From contig NZ_CP025025.1 in NCBI RefSeq assembly GCF_002874535.1, positions 1,907,526-1,971,525 of the forward strand: DNA of 64,000 bases. Direction: 5' to 3'. Positions 53,301 to 60,995 of the stretch are shown piece by piece. A program made the translations under genes and the position numbers. Source of the stretch: Mesobacillus jeotgali. Its GTDB lineage: Bacteria > Bacillota > Bacilli > Bacillales > Cytobacillaceae. Under the pieces are notes generated by a model. That model saw nothing but the letters and a program-made list of their open reading frames with translations, was not told the DNA's origin and did not search any database. Each line of letters opens with the position of its first letter. The first letter of the stretch is position 1.

Positions 53301-53621
53301 ATTATTCACGATTGTAACCTTACTGAAGGGTTCGATTGTCGTGGTTGAAACGGTCGCCAATTCTTCAAAGGTACACCAATAAACGCCTGGTGATTGGTTA
53401 AAATTCATGACAGCTTCCGTAATTAACGTTGTCTTACTATTATTTAATTCCTCAAGCGAGACATCCAATCCGCTGCTGAACAGCTTCTTGATTTTAAGGT
53501 CGGTAAGCCATTTTGACGGGAACCCTTTAAAGACAATCAATTGGTTTTTATCTGTATTTTGCATAGTAATTAAATGGTCAATTTGAAATACCAAATTTTC
53601 AAACAAAAAAATCACTTCCAT
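50373..53621 (-). CDS. Long RecQ-family DEAH helicase of the defence island
   Basis: The helicase core (about residues 300-680) has Walker A SPTGAGKS (333-340), SPLIGLMKDQV, the box DEAH (438-441) followed by TTWGKAFRSDYWYLG, FGMGIDISDISTIIHFAP and motif VI YIQEIGRAARD, all RecQ-like. The N-terminal 300 residues and C-terminal 400 residues are unlike RecQ, which normally has zinc and HRDC domains after the core, so the 1082-residue protein is a specialised form. An ATG at 53621 has a weak ribosome site; a TTG at 53606 after GGAAGTGA is a good alternative. It is divergent from an accessory sigma factor, separated by 66 bp. Confidence 0.9.
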   Translation of the reverse strand: MEVIFLFENLVFQIDHLITMQNTDKNQLIVFKGFPSKWLTDLKIKKLFSSGLDVSLEELNNSKTTLITEAVMNFNQSPGVYWCTFEELATVSTTTIEPFSKVTIVNNNLYQHYYPLNYEIHNIESIYSEYFDEIDKHSQVPDEIQYITTYYGNILKTKNGDFFVSYVDENHSIDLFPVPDELQQLAIDTESDSFIELSDVEEPFLDLLNDLLNDRYNQKTIFFSWKGNLQQFSQNYLDRIKLIQSLYPDVIIYEHQKKTVEVKNEREQEYREILKTYWKYDDFRPLKMYKNVDDYNNPKEITYISQAQIINDLVVQAEAAKDEEAYRDIFVTSPTGAGKSVMFQVPAIYLAEKYNLLTIVISPLIGLMKDQVYGLQEKNVHFSATINSEVSPVEKMNITKRIADGEISILYISPETLLSRSDIKMLIGERRVGLFVIDEAHIVTTWGKAFRSDYWYLGSYLQKLRKEMQFPIATFTATAIYGGVEDMYSETRDSLMLTSPINYFGYVKRDDIKVSLNHIKSAGKRDQEYRQQKYALLHERLKRLYAKNKKVLIYFPFVSLLKQFNEFMQLNADQELATTISMYYGQLKKEEKNESFLKYKRNDSKIMLATKAFGMGIDISDISTIIHFAPTGNVCDYIQEIGRAARDLPEGKAFFDFLPQDFNHVKRLHGISTIRKTQLVQVMDKILQLYKKDFNKKQARNLLISSEEFRYIFDRNRKSDVEDDIDNKLKTALLIIEKDFINRLGYSPIIARPRSVFSIEYVKVKKDIEKEFVAKYVQYVEKVKTLNDVYFGGIYKLNLKNLWEEQYKDLSFPKFKYMMYQKDESLKFKYIEYIESVFILDLNIQNEKEHNFLWKVDDLVGKIEKLFSPYIRNNNQFTASDLASAIQGIFNKSRYQSETIASLILQSVISYQSAVNVNRNHRIKMIYEKENQNNTKYQLYPGIDEFTKFLSSHVKRLIQMSSNKPETNSKEVFLTKSNRFEAEKSFISLGLFEAFDLLLYEVKGGDNPEIFVRINSKMEIEKTVKNGENYQNTILNNVNKRHKISVEMLSYLFEKEVETDDFWEYIEDYFLGRVPQDVLERI

Positions 53622-53653
53622 TCTGTTTCCATTGTGATAAATTAATACTAAAA

Positions 53654-53670
53654 TAGAATTAATAAAGTTT
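53654..53670 (+). promoter_or_regulatory. Divergent promoter region of the sigma factor and RecQ-like helicase
   Basis: TTGTGA and TAGAAT boxes spaced 16 bp (about 53632 and 53654) give a plausible promoter for the sigma gene. TAGAATTAATAAAGTTT (53654-53670) nearly repeats the element at 37320. The whole intergenic stretch is only 66 bp, so the two divergent genes must share control sequence. Confidence 0.35.
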
Positions 53671-53687
53671 CAACAGGAAGTGAAATT

Positions 53688-54869
53688 ATGCATAAAGAAC
53701 TAGCATCAGTTGCTGCAACTATAGCAAACTACTTAGGCCAATATTCAAAGTCTGATAAGATTAATGTTCAATGGCTTCAAAGGATTATAGAAGTCAATAT
53801 TAACCGGGCTGTGCCAGAGCAATTCATAATAGATTACCTGAAGGAAAAGGGATACCATAACTATATTCTTAAAGAAGAAAAGATAGCGGAAACAAAAAAG
53901 CCGACTGAACCAGTATTACCAGTGAAACCAGTTATTGTAATGGATGACGATGATGACGATGACGACGACTTTGACCCGAATCAATTCTTGGAGGACAACA
54001 AGGAGAAAATCCTGAATGCTGCGCTTCCAACTAATAACTTCGGCGACAATATTTGGCTTATTGAAAAATACCAATCTACTAAGAGCGATGAATTTTTATC
54101 TCAGATTGTCAGCCTCAATCAAGGCCTTGTTGAAAAAGTTGCTGGTAAATACCAGAACACCAGCCGTCATAAGCTTGATTTTGATGACTTGGTCAGCATC
54201 GGAAAATTCGGCCTTTTAAATGCGATCGATCGATTCGACCCTAATATGGGTTATCAGTTTTCTACCTATGCAACATGGTGGATAAGACAGAAAATAACAA
54301 GGGCGATTTGCGATGAAGGGACAACAGTTCGAATACCCGTACATATGCACGAGAAGATAAAGAAGGTAATCAGGCTGGAGAATGAGTGCTTTTGGGAAAA
54401 GAGCTACCTGGACATAGAGTGGGTTTGTGAGCAAATGGATATTACTGAAGAGCAATATTACGAATTGAAGCAGGTAGATGAAAAGTTCATAGGGATGAAA
54501 TCCTTACATAGCATTGTCTCACAAGAAGATGAGGATAGTTTGTTAATTGACTTCATCGAATACAGTCCTGACCACGTTCTCAGTGAAGTCTGCATCGATC
54601 TTCGGGATCCATATGAAAATATGGTATCAACCAATCTGAGGAATCAATTAGAAGTTGTTCTCGACGAGCTAAAGGAAAGAGAAAGCGATGTAATCAAGCA
54701 TCGGGTAGGATTTGACGGAGGTAAGCCTAAAACTTTAGAAGAGATTGGGCAACTGTATGGACTGACAAGGGAACGGATTCGTCAAATTGAAACAAAAGCC
54801 ATTAATCGATTGAGAGCACAATTCCGCAAGCGGAAAATAAAATATGAAGATGTTTGTTTGGAAGCTTAA
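53688..54869 (+). CDS. Accessory sigma-70-family RNA polymerase sigma factor
   Basis: This sigma factor (393 aa) has region 2 (about 115-215: NQGLVEKVAGKYQN, LVSIGKFGLLNAIDRFDP, YATWWIRQKITRAI), a region 3 (about 215-300) and region 4 (about 325-385: TLEEIGQLYGLTRERIRQIE). The N-terminal 60 residues form a helical domain somewhat like region 1.1. They are followed by a Pro-rich linker and nine consecutive Asp (86-94), which may mimic DNA and hold the factor inactive. It is not the housekeeping SigA, whose regions differ, and is larger than ECF types. It diverges from the RecQ-like helicase and ends in a strong terminator. A role in controlling the defence genes is inferred. Confidence 0.92.
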   Translation: MHKELASVAATIANYLGQYSKSDKINVQWLQRIIEVNINRAVPEQFIIDYLKEKGYHNYILKEEKIAETKKPTEPVLPVKPVIVMDDDDDDDDDFDPNQFLEDNKEKILNAALPTNNFGDNIWLIEKYQSTKSDEFLSQIVSLNQGLVEKVAGKYQNTSRHKLDFDDLVSIGKFGLLNAIDRFDPNMGYQFSTYATWWIRQKITRAICDEGTTVRIPVHMHEKIKKVIRLENECFWEKSYLDIEWVCEQMDITEEQYYELKQVDEKFIGMKSLHSIVSQEDEDSLLIDFIEYSPDHVLSEVCIDLRDPYENMVSTNLRNQLEVVLDELKERESDVIKHRVGFDGGKPKTLEEIGQLYGLTRERIRQIETKAINRLRAQFRKRKIKYEDVCLEA

Positions 54870-54947
54870 CAGGGTATTTCTCAAGCATAGTTAATGGTAG
54901 TTGAGGTTTCGATTTGAAAGTCTAAAAGATTATAAAGTTATGGAAAA

Positions 54948-54978
54948 GGCAGTGTTGATAATCCAACACTGCCTTTTT
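54948..54978 (+). terminator. Rho-independent terminator after the sigma factor gene
   Basis: A perfect 10-bp stem (GGCAGTGTTG / CAACACTGCC) is followed by TTTTT, 80 bp after the stop codon. It marks the right end of the defence island. Confidence 0.92.
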
Positions 54979-55015
54979 ATAATAGGTCATTCCGGAATTG
55001 GTAAGAAGTAATTTT

Positions 55016-56323
55016 TTACACTATGTTTTCAGGATTGTGATGATATTGGCAGGAATCCAGTTTGCGAATCATATCGTTATGCAATAAAAACTCAACTAGT
55101 AATACTGTTTCGAAAGTTGCTAAAAAGTCAACGGTTTCAAAATCAGTATGTTCATTTTGATATCCGGCTGACAGGTTGACAGAGGGGATGCCGTAATTTG
55201 CAAACACTTTAGCATCGCTGATTCCTCCTGATGTAGTTTGCCAATCTTCCATGCCTGCTAATTTTCCTGCTTGTTCAAACAGTTTACCGAATTCGTCTGA
55301 GCAGAAAGCAAATCCGGCATTTGAAGTAACGATATCTCTGTTGCTTCTTCGATCAATTACAATCGCTGCATCAACATCCTCTATGAAATCCATGTCTATT
55401 CCACGTGAGCCGCGGCATCCAATTTCTTCTTCAACCGTAAAAGCCACTTTTATCGTTCCATTGAAATTTGTCTTTCGTACTCTTTTTAATATCGAAAGTA
55501 TAGCGGCAATTCCTGCACGGTCATCTGCTCCTAAAATTCCTTTTGAGCTTCTAAGGGTAGTGCCTTCCTCGATAATTTCACGTTTACATTCAATTTCTTC
55601 TACTGTATCCATATGAGCCGAAAGGAGAATGGTTGGGCCTGTACCGCACTCCATGTAGCCGAGAAGGTTCCCTTTTCTATCGATAAACGAGTTGTCGAGA
55701 AGGCGATTCAGTTTATTTTTCAACGTTAAACGAATGGCTCTTTCATCTGTACTTGCTCCAGGAATATTGAGCAATTCAATTAATTGAAATTTAAAATTTC
55801 CAGCATGAAGATTTTTAAGGTAGTCAGGATTCTTATAAACTTGATATAAATTTTCAGCTATATCGAGAAGCAGCGTTTGACTTTCTAGCGGATAAGCAAG
55901 ACGGACATTTTTACCGTCGATTCTGCATTTCATACATGCAGGAACTGCAGCTTTTATGATTTCAACCTGCCTGCTATTCGGGAACTTTTTTAAGAAGATA
56001 TGTGCAGGCCTTTTCCCATGCCCATCACAGGAACCAAAAGTATAAATGCCCAATTCGTTTAACCAGCGAACGATGCCGCGAATGTAAGGGTCAAAATCCG
56101 TGAGCGGCAAATCTCCTCCAAGCGGATCGATCAGCATTCCCGGACCAGGAGAGTTTATTTCCCGGCTAGCCGCTTGCAATGCGCTAATTATAGTTGAATC
56201 ATTTTCTAAAGTATCAGGAGCAGCCAAAAGCCGATTTAATAATTGTGTAGCAATTTCTTTGGGTGAAGCAATCCCGTCTTCCTTTTGCAAACCATGTCTT
56301 GCTAACAGAATGTTATTTTCCAT
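55016..56323 (-). CDS. M20/M42-like metallopeptidase with an N-terminal accessory domain
   Basis: The C-terminal part (about 185-425) is a co-catalytic zinc peptidase: SAHMDTVEE (His, Asp), GADDRAGIA (bridging Asp), EEEIGCRGSRG (catalytic and binding Glu), VIDRRS (Asp) and a final His in NEHTDFE. The N-terminal 180 residues form a separate domain with DFDPYIRGIVRWLNELGIYT and FGSCDGHGKRPAHIF, with several Cys and His (CMKC), not part of the peptidase fold. A fusion is thus likely, perhaps for substrate choice. The ATG at 56323 follows GGGAGATGA. It diverges from the TPR gene at 56447. Confidence 0.88.
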   Translation of the reverse strand: MENNILLARHGLQKEDGIASPKEIATQLLNRLLAAPDTLENDSTIISALQAASREINSPGPGMLIDPLGGDLPLTDFDPYIRGIVRWLNELGIYTFGSCDGHGKRPAHIFLKKFPNSRQVEIIKAAVPACMKCRIDGKNVRLAYPLESQTLLLDIAENLYQVYKNPDYLKNLHAGNFKFQLIELLNIPGASTDERAIRLTLKNKLNRLLDNSFIDRKGNLLGYMECGTGPTILLSAHMDTVEEIECKREIIEEGTTLRSSKGILGADDRAGIAAILSILKRVRKTNFNGTIKVAFTVEEEIGCRGSRGIDMDFIEDVDAAIVIDRRSNRDIVTSNAGFAFCSDEFGKLFEQAGKLAGMEDWQTTSGGISDAKVFANYGIPSVNLSAGYQNEHTDFETVDFLATFETVLLVEFLLHNDMIRKLDSCQYHHNPENIV

Positions 56324-56446
56324 TCAATATCATCTCCCTTTGTTTGGTAGGCTTAGTTTAGCAAGCGTGCTGTGACACCGTGTCACACTTCAAAAAAGAA
56401 GGATTTTGAATACCACAAGTGGAAATTGATATTGAGGTGAATCGTT

Positions 56447-57403
56447 GTGGACGAAAGAGAGAGGGAATTGCATCCTAAAGATGAAGAAGAGCGATTTAAA
56501 CAGGAACTTATTGAAGCCAAAAAGGACAGAGATAAGACTAAGCAAAGGTTGATTGAGGAAAGATTGGTAAAGCTCTATGTCTCTCAGGCCGAATACTTCA
56601 AAATGGCGGAAAAGCCTGATCCAAATATTGCAACAAGGTATTTACAAGAAGCATTACGACTTAAACCAGATCATCCAGTAGCAAATTATCGGCTAGCTTA
56701 CTTGTATTACAGAAATGAAGAATACACGAAAGCCATCCTTCATTTGGGAAAAGCACTGGATGGTAGCTCTACAGAAGGATTGAATGATACACAAACCCTG
56801 CTTGCCAATATGTTCATGGTGAATTGCGGAATCAGAATTGCGAAAGAATCAATACTGGAGGTTCAAAGTATAGAAGAGAACTTATACTCAGAGTTAGAAA
56901 AAGAAAGGATAGAAAAGTACCGCAATGAGATTCTTGTTCTGGATGAGGACACCTTTGAAAGAATGTTTTATAGGAAAATAGAAAACGGAATTGCATCTAG
57001 AATAAGTGAGTCTGAATTTGCAGCGTTTCAGCCAAAGGGTAAGCAAGTAATATTGCGAATTTCTGATCAAGGCAGGGAAATCATTTTTCCAGATGGATTT
57101 AAATTAACTCTAAATCCGGTATCTTTCTATATATTCTATGGATTATTGACAGCCGAAGAATTAATAACATATAGGGACTTACAACGAAAAATAAGATTGT
57201 GGAGTGAGCTGGAAGTTACTGAGGACAATATACGGAAAAATATCAGCCGATTCTCAAGGAATATTCCATTCTGGCATGTATTCTTTCATTCTGCTAATGT
57301 GGTCAATCTGGAAACAAATAGGAATGTGGTTGGATATAGGATAGCTGAAGGGTTCAATTCCTGTATATTGTGCAGAGGGGATGAAGTACTGCCGGGAGAA
57401 TAA
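56447..57403 (+). CDS. TPR protein with C-terminal winged-helix-like domain
   Basis: Residues 1-50 form a charged coiled coil. TPR repeats follow (about 60-125: ATRYLQEALRLKPDHPVANY, RLAYLYYRNEEYTKAILHLG). The C-terminal half (about 170-300) has an OmpR-like winged-helix appearance (GREIIFPDGFKLTLNPVSFY, TYRDLQRKIRLWSELEVTED, NIRKNISRFSRNI), which suggests DNA binding, although the recognition helix is not typical. The start is a GTG after TTGAGGTGA. It overlaps the region before the MFS gene at 57432 by spacing of only 28 bp, so it may regulate or be co-made with that exporter. Confidence 0.75.
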   Translation: MDERERELHPKDEEERFKQELIEAKKDRDKTKQRLIEERLVKLYVSQAEYFKMAEKPDPNIATRYLQEALRLKPDHPVANYRLAYLYYRNEEYTKAILHLGKALDGSSTEGLNDTQTLLANMFMVNCGIRIAKESILEVQSIEENLYSELEKERIEKYRNEILVLDEDTFERMFYRKIENGIASRISESEFAAFQPKGKQVILRISDQGREIIFPDGFKLTLNPVSFYIFYGLLTAEELITYRDLQRKIRLWSELEVTEDNIRKNISRFSRNIPFWHVFFHSANVVNLETNRNVVGYRIAEGFNSCILCRGDEVLPGE

Positions 57404-57431
57404 GTTCACTCGGAAATTCAGGAGGAACACT

Positions 57432-58640
57432 ATGACGGGGAAACTATCGGCCTACAGGGTCTACCTTATATATGCAGGTTTGACTGCTTTTTTGTTTGAG
57501 ATGGTTTTTACCGTCAACGAGATTTATAGAATAGAGGTTGCTGGCTTCAATGCTTTTGAACTGGTCATTGTGGGCACGGCGCTGGAACTTAGCAGTTTTC
57601 TATTTGAAATTCCGACAGGGATATTGGCGGACACGAAGAGCAGGAAGATGTCCGTCATCATCGGATTGTTCCTGATCGGCCTGGGTTTCCTAATTGAAGG
57701 TCTGGTGCCTGTCTTTATGGTTATTTTGCTATGTCAGATTCTTTGGGGCATAGGCTATACATTCACAAGTGGTGCGGATGAAGCGTGGATTGCCGACGAG
57801 ATGGGCGGTAAAGACCTTTCTCGGCTATTCCTTAGAGGCGCGCAGGTCAAACAGTTTGGTGCGCTGCTTGCGATAATTGTCAGCGTTCTCATCGGTACTG
57901 TCATGATCAATTTGCCGATGATCATCGGGGGAGTGATGTTCCTGGTCCTTGCGGTATTTTTGATACTATTCATGCCTGAGACGGCTTTTCATCCGGCACC
58001 TTCAGAGAATCGTGACTCGCTCAGGCAGATGATCCATACTTTTAAGTCAGGCCTCCAATCGATTAGGAAGAACCATTTCCTGATGGTCATGACAGGAATT
58101 GTTTTCTTTTACGGCTTGTTCAGCGAGGGTCTTGACCGTTTGTGGATCGCGCACATGTTGGAGGTCGGTTTGCCTGATGTCAATATCAAACCGGTCGTCT
58201 GGGTAGGTATCATCAATGGGATTGCCATGGTAACAAGTATCATTGCGGTCGAATACATAAAGAGGAAACTTGAGAAAACCGGAAAACTGCAGAAAGTATG
58301 GCTATTGATTGCCATCAACTCGGCAATGGTATTCAGCATCATCGCATTTGGGCTCGCTGGGAATTTCACGATGGCTTTCTCTGCTTATCTGACATTCTAT
58401 ATTTTGCGGATCACTAATGGACCAATATATAGAGCTTGGCTTAATGAGAATATTGAATCCAAGGTGAGGGCAACAGTCCTTTCCACCTACGGCCAGATTG
58501 ATGCGCTTGGACAAATATTGAGCGGGCCAATCATTGGATTCATAGCTCTCAAATTCGGACTGGGTCTTTCCATCGTGACATCAGGGCTGATCCTGGCACC
58601 AGTGGCAGTATTTTATGTGTATTTATTAAAAAGAGTATAG
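57432..58640 (+). CDS. Major facilitator superfamily transporter
   Basis: Twelve membrane helices are visible in 402 residues. The loop between helices 2 and 3 has the MFS pattern FEIPTGILADTKSRKMSVII (G-x-L-A-D-x-x-x-R-x), and TFTSGADEAWIADEMGG marks helix 4-5, as in Tet(V)- or macrolide-exporter-like members. It probably exports a drug or metabolite. The ATG at 57432 follows CAGGAGG; the frame is open 17 codons further up, overlapping the TPR gene. With the TPR/winged-helix gene it forms a likely two-gene operon. Confidence 0.9.
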   Translation: MTGKLSAYRVYLIYAGLTAFLFEMVFTVNEIYRIEVAGFNAFELVIVGTALELSSFLFEIPTGILADTKSRKMSVIIGLFLIGLGFLIEGLVPVFMVILLCQILWGIGYTFTSGADEAWIADEMGGKDLSRLFLRGAQVKQFGALLAIIVSVLIGTVMINLPMIIGGVMFLVLAVFLILFMPETAFHPAPSENRDSLRQMIHTFKSGLQSIRKNHFLMVMTGIVFFYGLFSEGLDRLWIAHMLEVGLPDVNIKPVVWVGIINGIAMVTSIIAVEYIKRKLEKTGKLQKVWLLIAINSAMVFSIIAFGLAGNFTMAFSAYLTFYILRITNGPIYRAWLNENIESKVRATVLSTYGQIDALGQILSGPIIGFIALKFGLGLSIVTSGLILAPVAVFYVYLLKRV

Positions 58641-58652
58641 GTGCCAGGCACC
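58640..58652. repeat. Short palindromic repeat GGTGCCAGGCACC
   Basis: GGTGCCAGGCACC is a near-perfect palindrome right after the MFS stop codon, and a partial copy (ACCTGGCA) lies at about 58711. Short GGTGCC(T/A)GGCACC units are scattered after genes in many Bacillus genomes, from memory. The rest of the 275-bp gap holds no gene. Confidence 0.5.
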
Positions 58653-58915
58653 ATCCGAATCCTTCGTACACCTATCAAATTGGAGATAGGTTCGTTGTAA
58701 ATAAACAGGAACCTGGCAGGATATAGGAATATTCAAAGTTGGAGATTTGGTAAAATAACTGTTAACATTTTTATTAAAATTAACCTATGTCTTAAGAATT
58801 TTTGAAAGAAGCGAGTCTTACTTTATTCCTTTTTTTATATGTCACTAAAGAAAGAAAAGTTAAAAGTGTGTAGTTAATCTACATATCTATTGCATTTATT
58901 TTAGGAGGTAACAAT

Positions 58916-59755
58916 TTGGATAAGATTGAAATTTTAAATTTGGTGCCCAAGTTCCTGACTTTTTATAAAATGGCAAACAAGCCTGAAAATAATGAGGAAG
59001 AGAGATGGTCTCTTTGGAAGGAGCATTATAACTTTGCGGCGGTTCCTCCTGGAGACGAGGGAAAAAAGATGGCGAGAAATTTGCTGGACGCTGCCTGGGA
59101 AGTTTATCCTGAATATTTAACTTTTATTGAGTCATGGAAACCAAATGAGGCAAAAGTTATGGAGTACCTAACAAAAGTTAAAGCATTGCTTGGTTATGAT
59201 GAGCCAATTGATTTAGTCGTTGTTTATTTCGTTGGGGGATTTGAAAATAATCCTTTTGTTGCTCCCTATGACCAAAAGCGTATGGCACTTTGTCTGCCGG
59301 TTGAGAACGGAGATTCTGAAATTTTTCTTGCACATGAACTGACACATATAGTACATTCACAAACGGCAAATCTTACAGGTGAGTGGGAACGGACAATCGC
59401 ATCTACTATTTTGCAGGAAGGGTTAGCGACTCAGGTAAGCAAATCTTTAGTTCCAGGGCATCCAGATGAACAATATATTGAGCGTGAAAACGGTTGGCTA
59501 CAATCTTGTAAAGTAAGCCGAGCGGAAATCCTAAACGGAATCTTTCCTTTTTTAGAAGATGCCTCTTCAAAAGCCGTAACAATGTTTACGTTTGGGAGTG
59601 GAACCACCAAGCATGAAAGAGAAGCATACTACGTGGGTTGGGAACTGGTTGAGTTCCTTTTAGCTAAAGGGGTTACTTTTAAAGAAATGGCTAGTGTCCA
59701 AGAAGAGGATATTCCAAATTACATGCGGGAAATCTTTCCAAAGTTGTTGAGATAA
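58916..59755 (+). CDS. HExxH zinc metallopeptidase-like protein
   Basis: The motif FLAHELTHIVHSQ (about residues 139-151) is HExxH with a following His, and ILQEGLATQVSKSL, 30 residues later, supplies the third zinc ligand (Glu) of a gluzincin-type site. This resembles the DUF2268-type putative Zn-dependent protease domain. There is no signal peptide, so it acts in the cytoplasm. The start is a TTG after AGGAGG, which fits the 279-residue length. The next gene starts 34 bp later and may be co-transcribed. The substrate is unknown. Confidence 0.85.
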   Translation: MDKIEILNLVPKFLTFYKMANKPENNEEERWSLWKEHYNFAAVPPGDEGKKMARNLLDAAWEVYPEYLTFIESWKPNEAKVMEYLTKVKALLGYDEPIDLVVVYFVGGFENNPFVAPYDQKRMALCLPVENGDSEIFLAHELTHIVHSQTANLTGEWERTIASTILQEGLATQVSKSLVPGHPDEQYIERENGWLQSCKVSRAEILNGIFPFLEDASSKAVTMFTFGSGTTKHEREAYYVGWELVEFLLAKGVTFKEMASVQEEDIPNYMREIFPKLLR

Positions 59756-59789
59756 AAATGGAGGCGTAAGGACGGAGGAGGGTATCCAG

Positions 59790-60317
59790 ATGTTTGACAC
59801 TTTCAATTTTGACATCATTTATCGTGAAAAAAATGATCTCACGCCTCTAGTGATCATGATGTGTGGTGTGGCTGGGTCTGGGAAAACTACATTCTCAAAG
59901 CAATTAGAAAAAGAAGGCTTTGTACGACTGTCTATTGACGAAGAAATTTGGGCTACTCATGGTCGGTATGGGTTGGACTTCTCAATTGAGAAGATTGAGG
60001 AGTACAAGGTGGAAGCGGAAAATAAATTACGCAACCTTTTAATAAAGTTGATTCGCGATAATAAACCAGTGGTCATTGACTTTAGTTTTTGGCAACGGGC
60101 AAAAAGGGAGCAATATAAACAGCTGATTGAAGAGAGCGGCGGAAAGTGGAAGCTAATTTATCTAAAAGTTCATCCTAATGAATTGCGTGAACGGCTTAAG
60201 ATTCGAAACAAACGTTTTGATGCAAATGCGTTCCCTGTAACCGAAGAACTTTTAAATTCCTATCTTAATGGTTTCGAAGCACCGAAGGATGAAGGAGAAA
60301 TTATAATAGAAAATTAG
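59790..60317 (+). CDS. P-loop kinase / zeta-like ATPase
   Basis: Walker A GVAGSGKTTFSKQLE (about 26-40) is followed by LSIDEEIWATHG (a substrate-binding Asp), VVIDFSFWQRAKREQY (the second acidic strand) and a lid part RERLKIRNKRF. This is the shape of small-molecule or RNA kinases in the AAA_33/zeta-toxin-like group, which phosphorylate nucleosides, antibiotics or sugars. There is no antitoxin beside it, so a toxin role is unlikely. The ATG follows GGAGGAGGG. It lies 34 bp after the metallopeptidase gene. Confidence 0.85.
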   Translation: MFDTFNFDIIYREKNDLTPLVIMMCGVAGSGKTTFSKQLEKEGFVRLSIDEEIWATHGRYGLDFSIEKIEEYKVEAENKLRNLLIKLIRDNKPVVIDFSFWQRAKREQYKQLIEESGGKWKLIYLKVHPNELRERLKIRNKRFDANAFPVTEELLNSYLNGFEAPKDEGEIIIEN

Positions 60318-60396
60318 AGCTTGCAAACTTGGCAGGCTTTCATTATGTAAGCATGATATCTTTCTAACGGGGGCAATTCTCAGAAGCCACTGTCGA

Positions 60397-60425
60397 GCAC
60401 AGAGACGTACTCTGTGCTTCTTCTT
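60397..60425 (+). terminator. Terminator after the kinase gene
   Basis: A perfect 8-bp stem (GCACAGAG / CTCTGTGC) with a 5-base loop is followed by TTCTTCTT, 80 bp after the stop codon. Confidence 0.65.
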
Positions 60426-60479
60426 GTAATGTGAATTTTTATTGAAGCCCATGGACTTACTTAGTGCCATTTCCTTAGT

Positions 60480-60995
60480 TCATTTCTCAATCAGCCGGCT
60501 CTTCAATTGTTGTAAAACAAATGTCTCACGCTTCAACCAGCCATTTTGCTCATATCTTTCTATCAAGCTTTCATTTTGTTTAATTGCTTCTTCCAAGGTA
60601 ACCCATTTGGGAGTGAAATTCAGTTCAGCTTCGTACCCATCCAGTTGTTGGGCGATTTTTTTATCGGTTGCCAAATCACATAGATAATAGTGCGAGGTCA
60701 TTTGAAATAGGGAATTTTCGATATACTCGTCCATTTTCCGTTCAGTGACTGTGCCAACTTTATTGTTGACGATGCAATGAATATAACCGGTTTCTTCTCT
60801 CACTTCCCGTATTAGACATTCTTCGTGGCTTTCGTTTTCCTCAAGTCCGCCTCCGGGAAATTTAAAGTCTCCTCTACTGGATTGAACTAACAGAATACGA
60901 TTATTTGCCATAATGATTGATCTGATTGCTGTTCTCTCGATGGTTCTCACAACGTTTTTTAGTAACGGATCTTCTATTAACATATTGAAATTCAT
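60480..60995 (-). CDS. Nudix hydrolase
   Basis: The Nudix box is complete: GGGLEENESHEECLIREVRE continuing ETGY (G-x5-E-x7-REUXEEXGU). The chain starts with a strand set (RSIIMANNRILLVQSSRG) and ends with a helical tail. It hydrolyses a nucleoside diphosphate linked to another group; the target is not evident. The ATG at 60995 lies five bases after AGGTGA and is preferred to a GTG three codons earlier. The kinase gene to the left is convergent with it. Confidence 0.94.
   Translation of the reverse strand: MNFNMLIEDPLLKNVVRTIERTAIRSIIMANNRILLVQSSRGDFKFPGGGLEENESHEECLIREVREETGYIHCIVNNKVGTVTERKMDEYIENSLFQMTSHYYLCDLATDKKIAQQLDGYEAELNFTPKWVTLEEAIKQNESLIERYEQNGWLKRETFVLQQLKSRLIEK

Noticed and set aside
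37368-54869. BREX or Zorya system
   Set aside because: No PglZ, BrxC or BrxL protein and no ZorA/ZorB motor proteins could be read in any frame.
36000-55000. Prophage or integrative element carrying the island
   Set aside because: No integrase, recombinase, relaxase, capsid or terminase gene, and no flanking direct repeat or tRNA target was seen.
59790-60317. Zeta-type toxin
   Set aside because: The P-loop kinase has no epsilon-like antitoxin beside it and follows a metallopeptidase gene, so a metabolic kinase is more likely.
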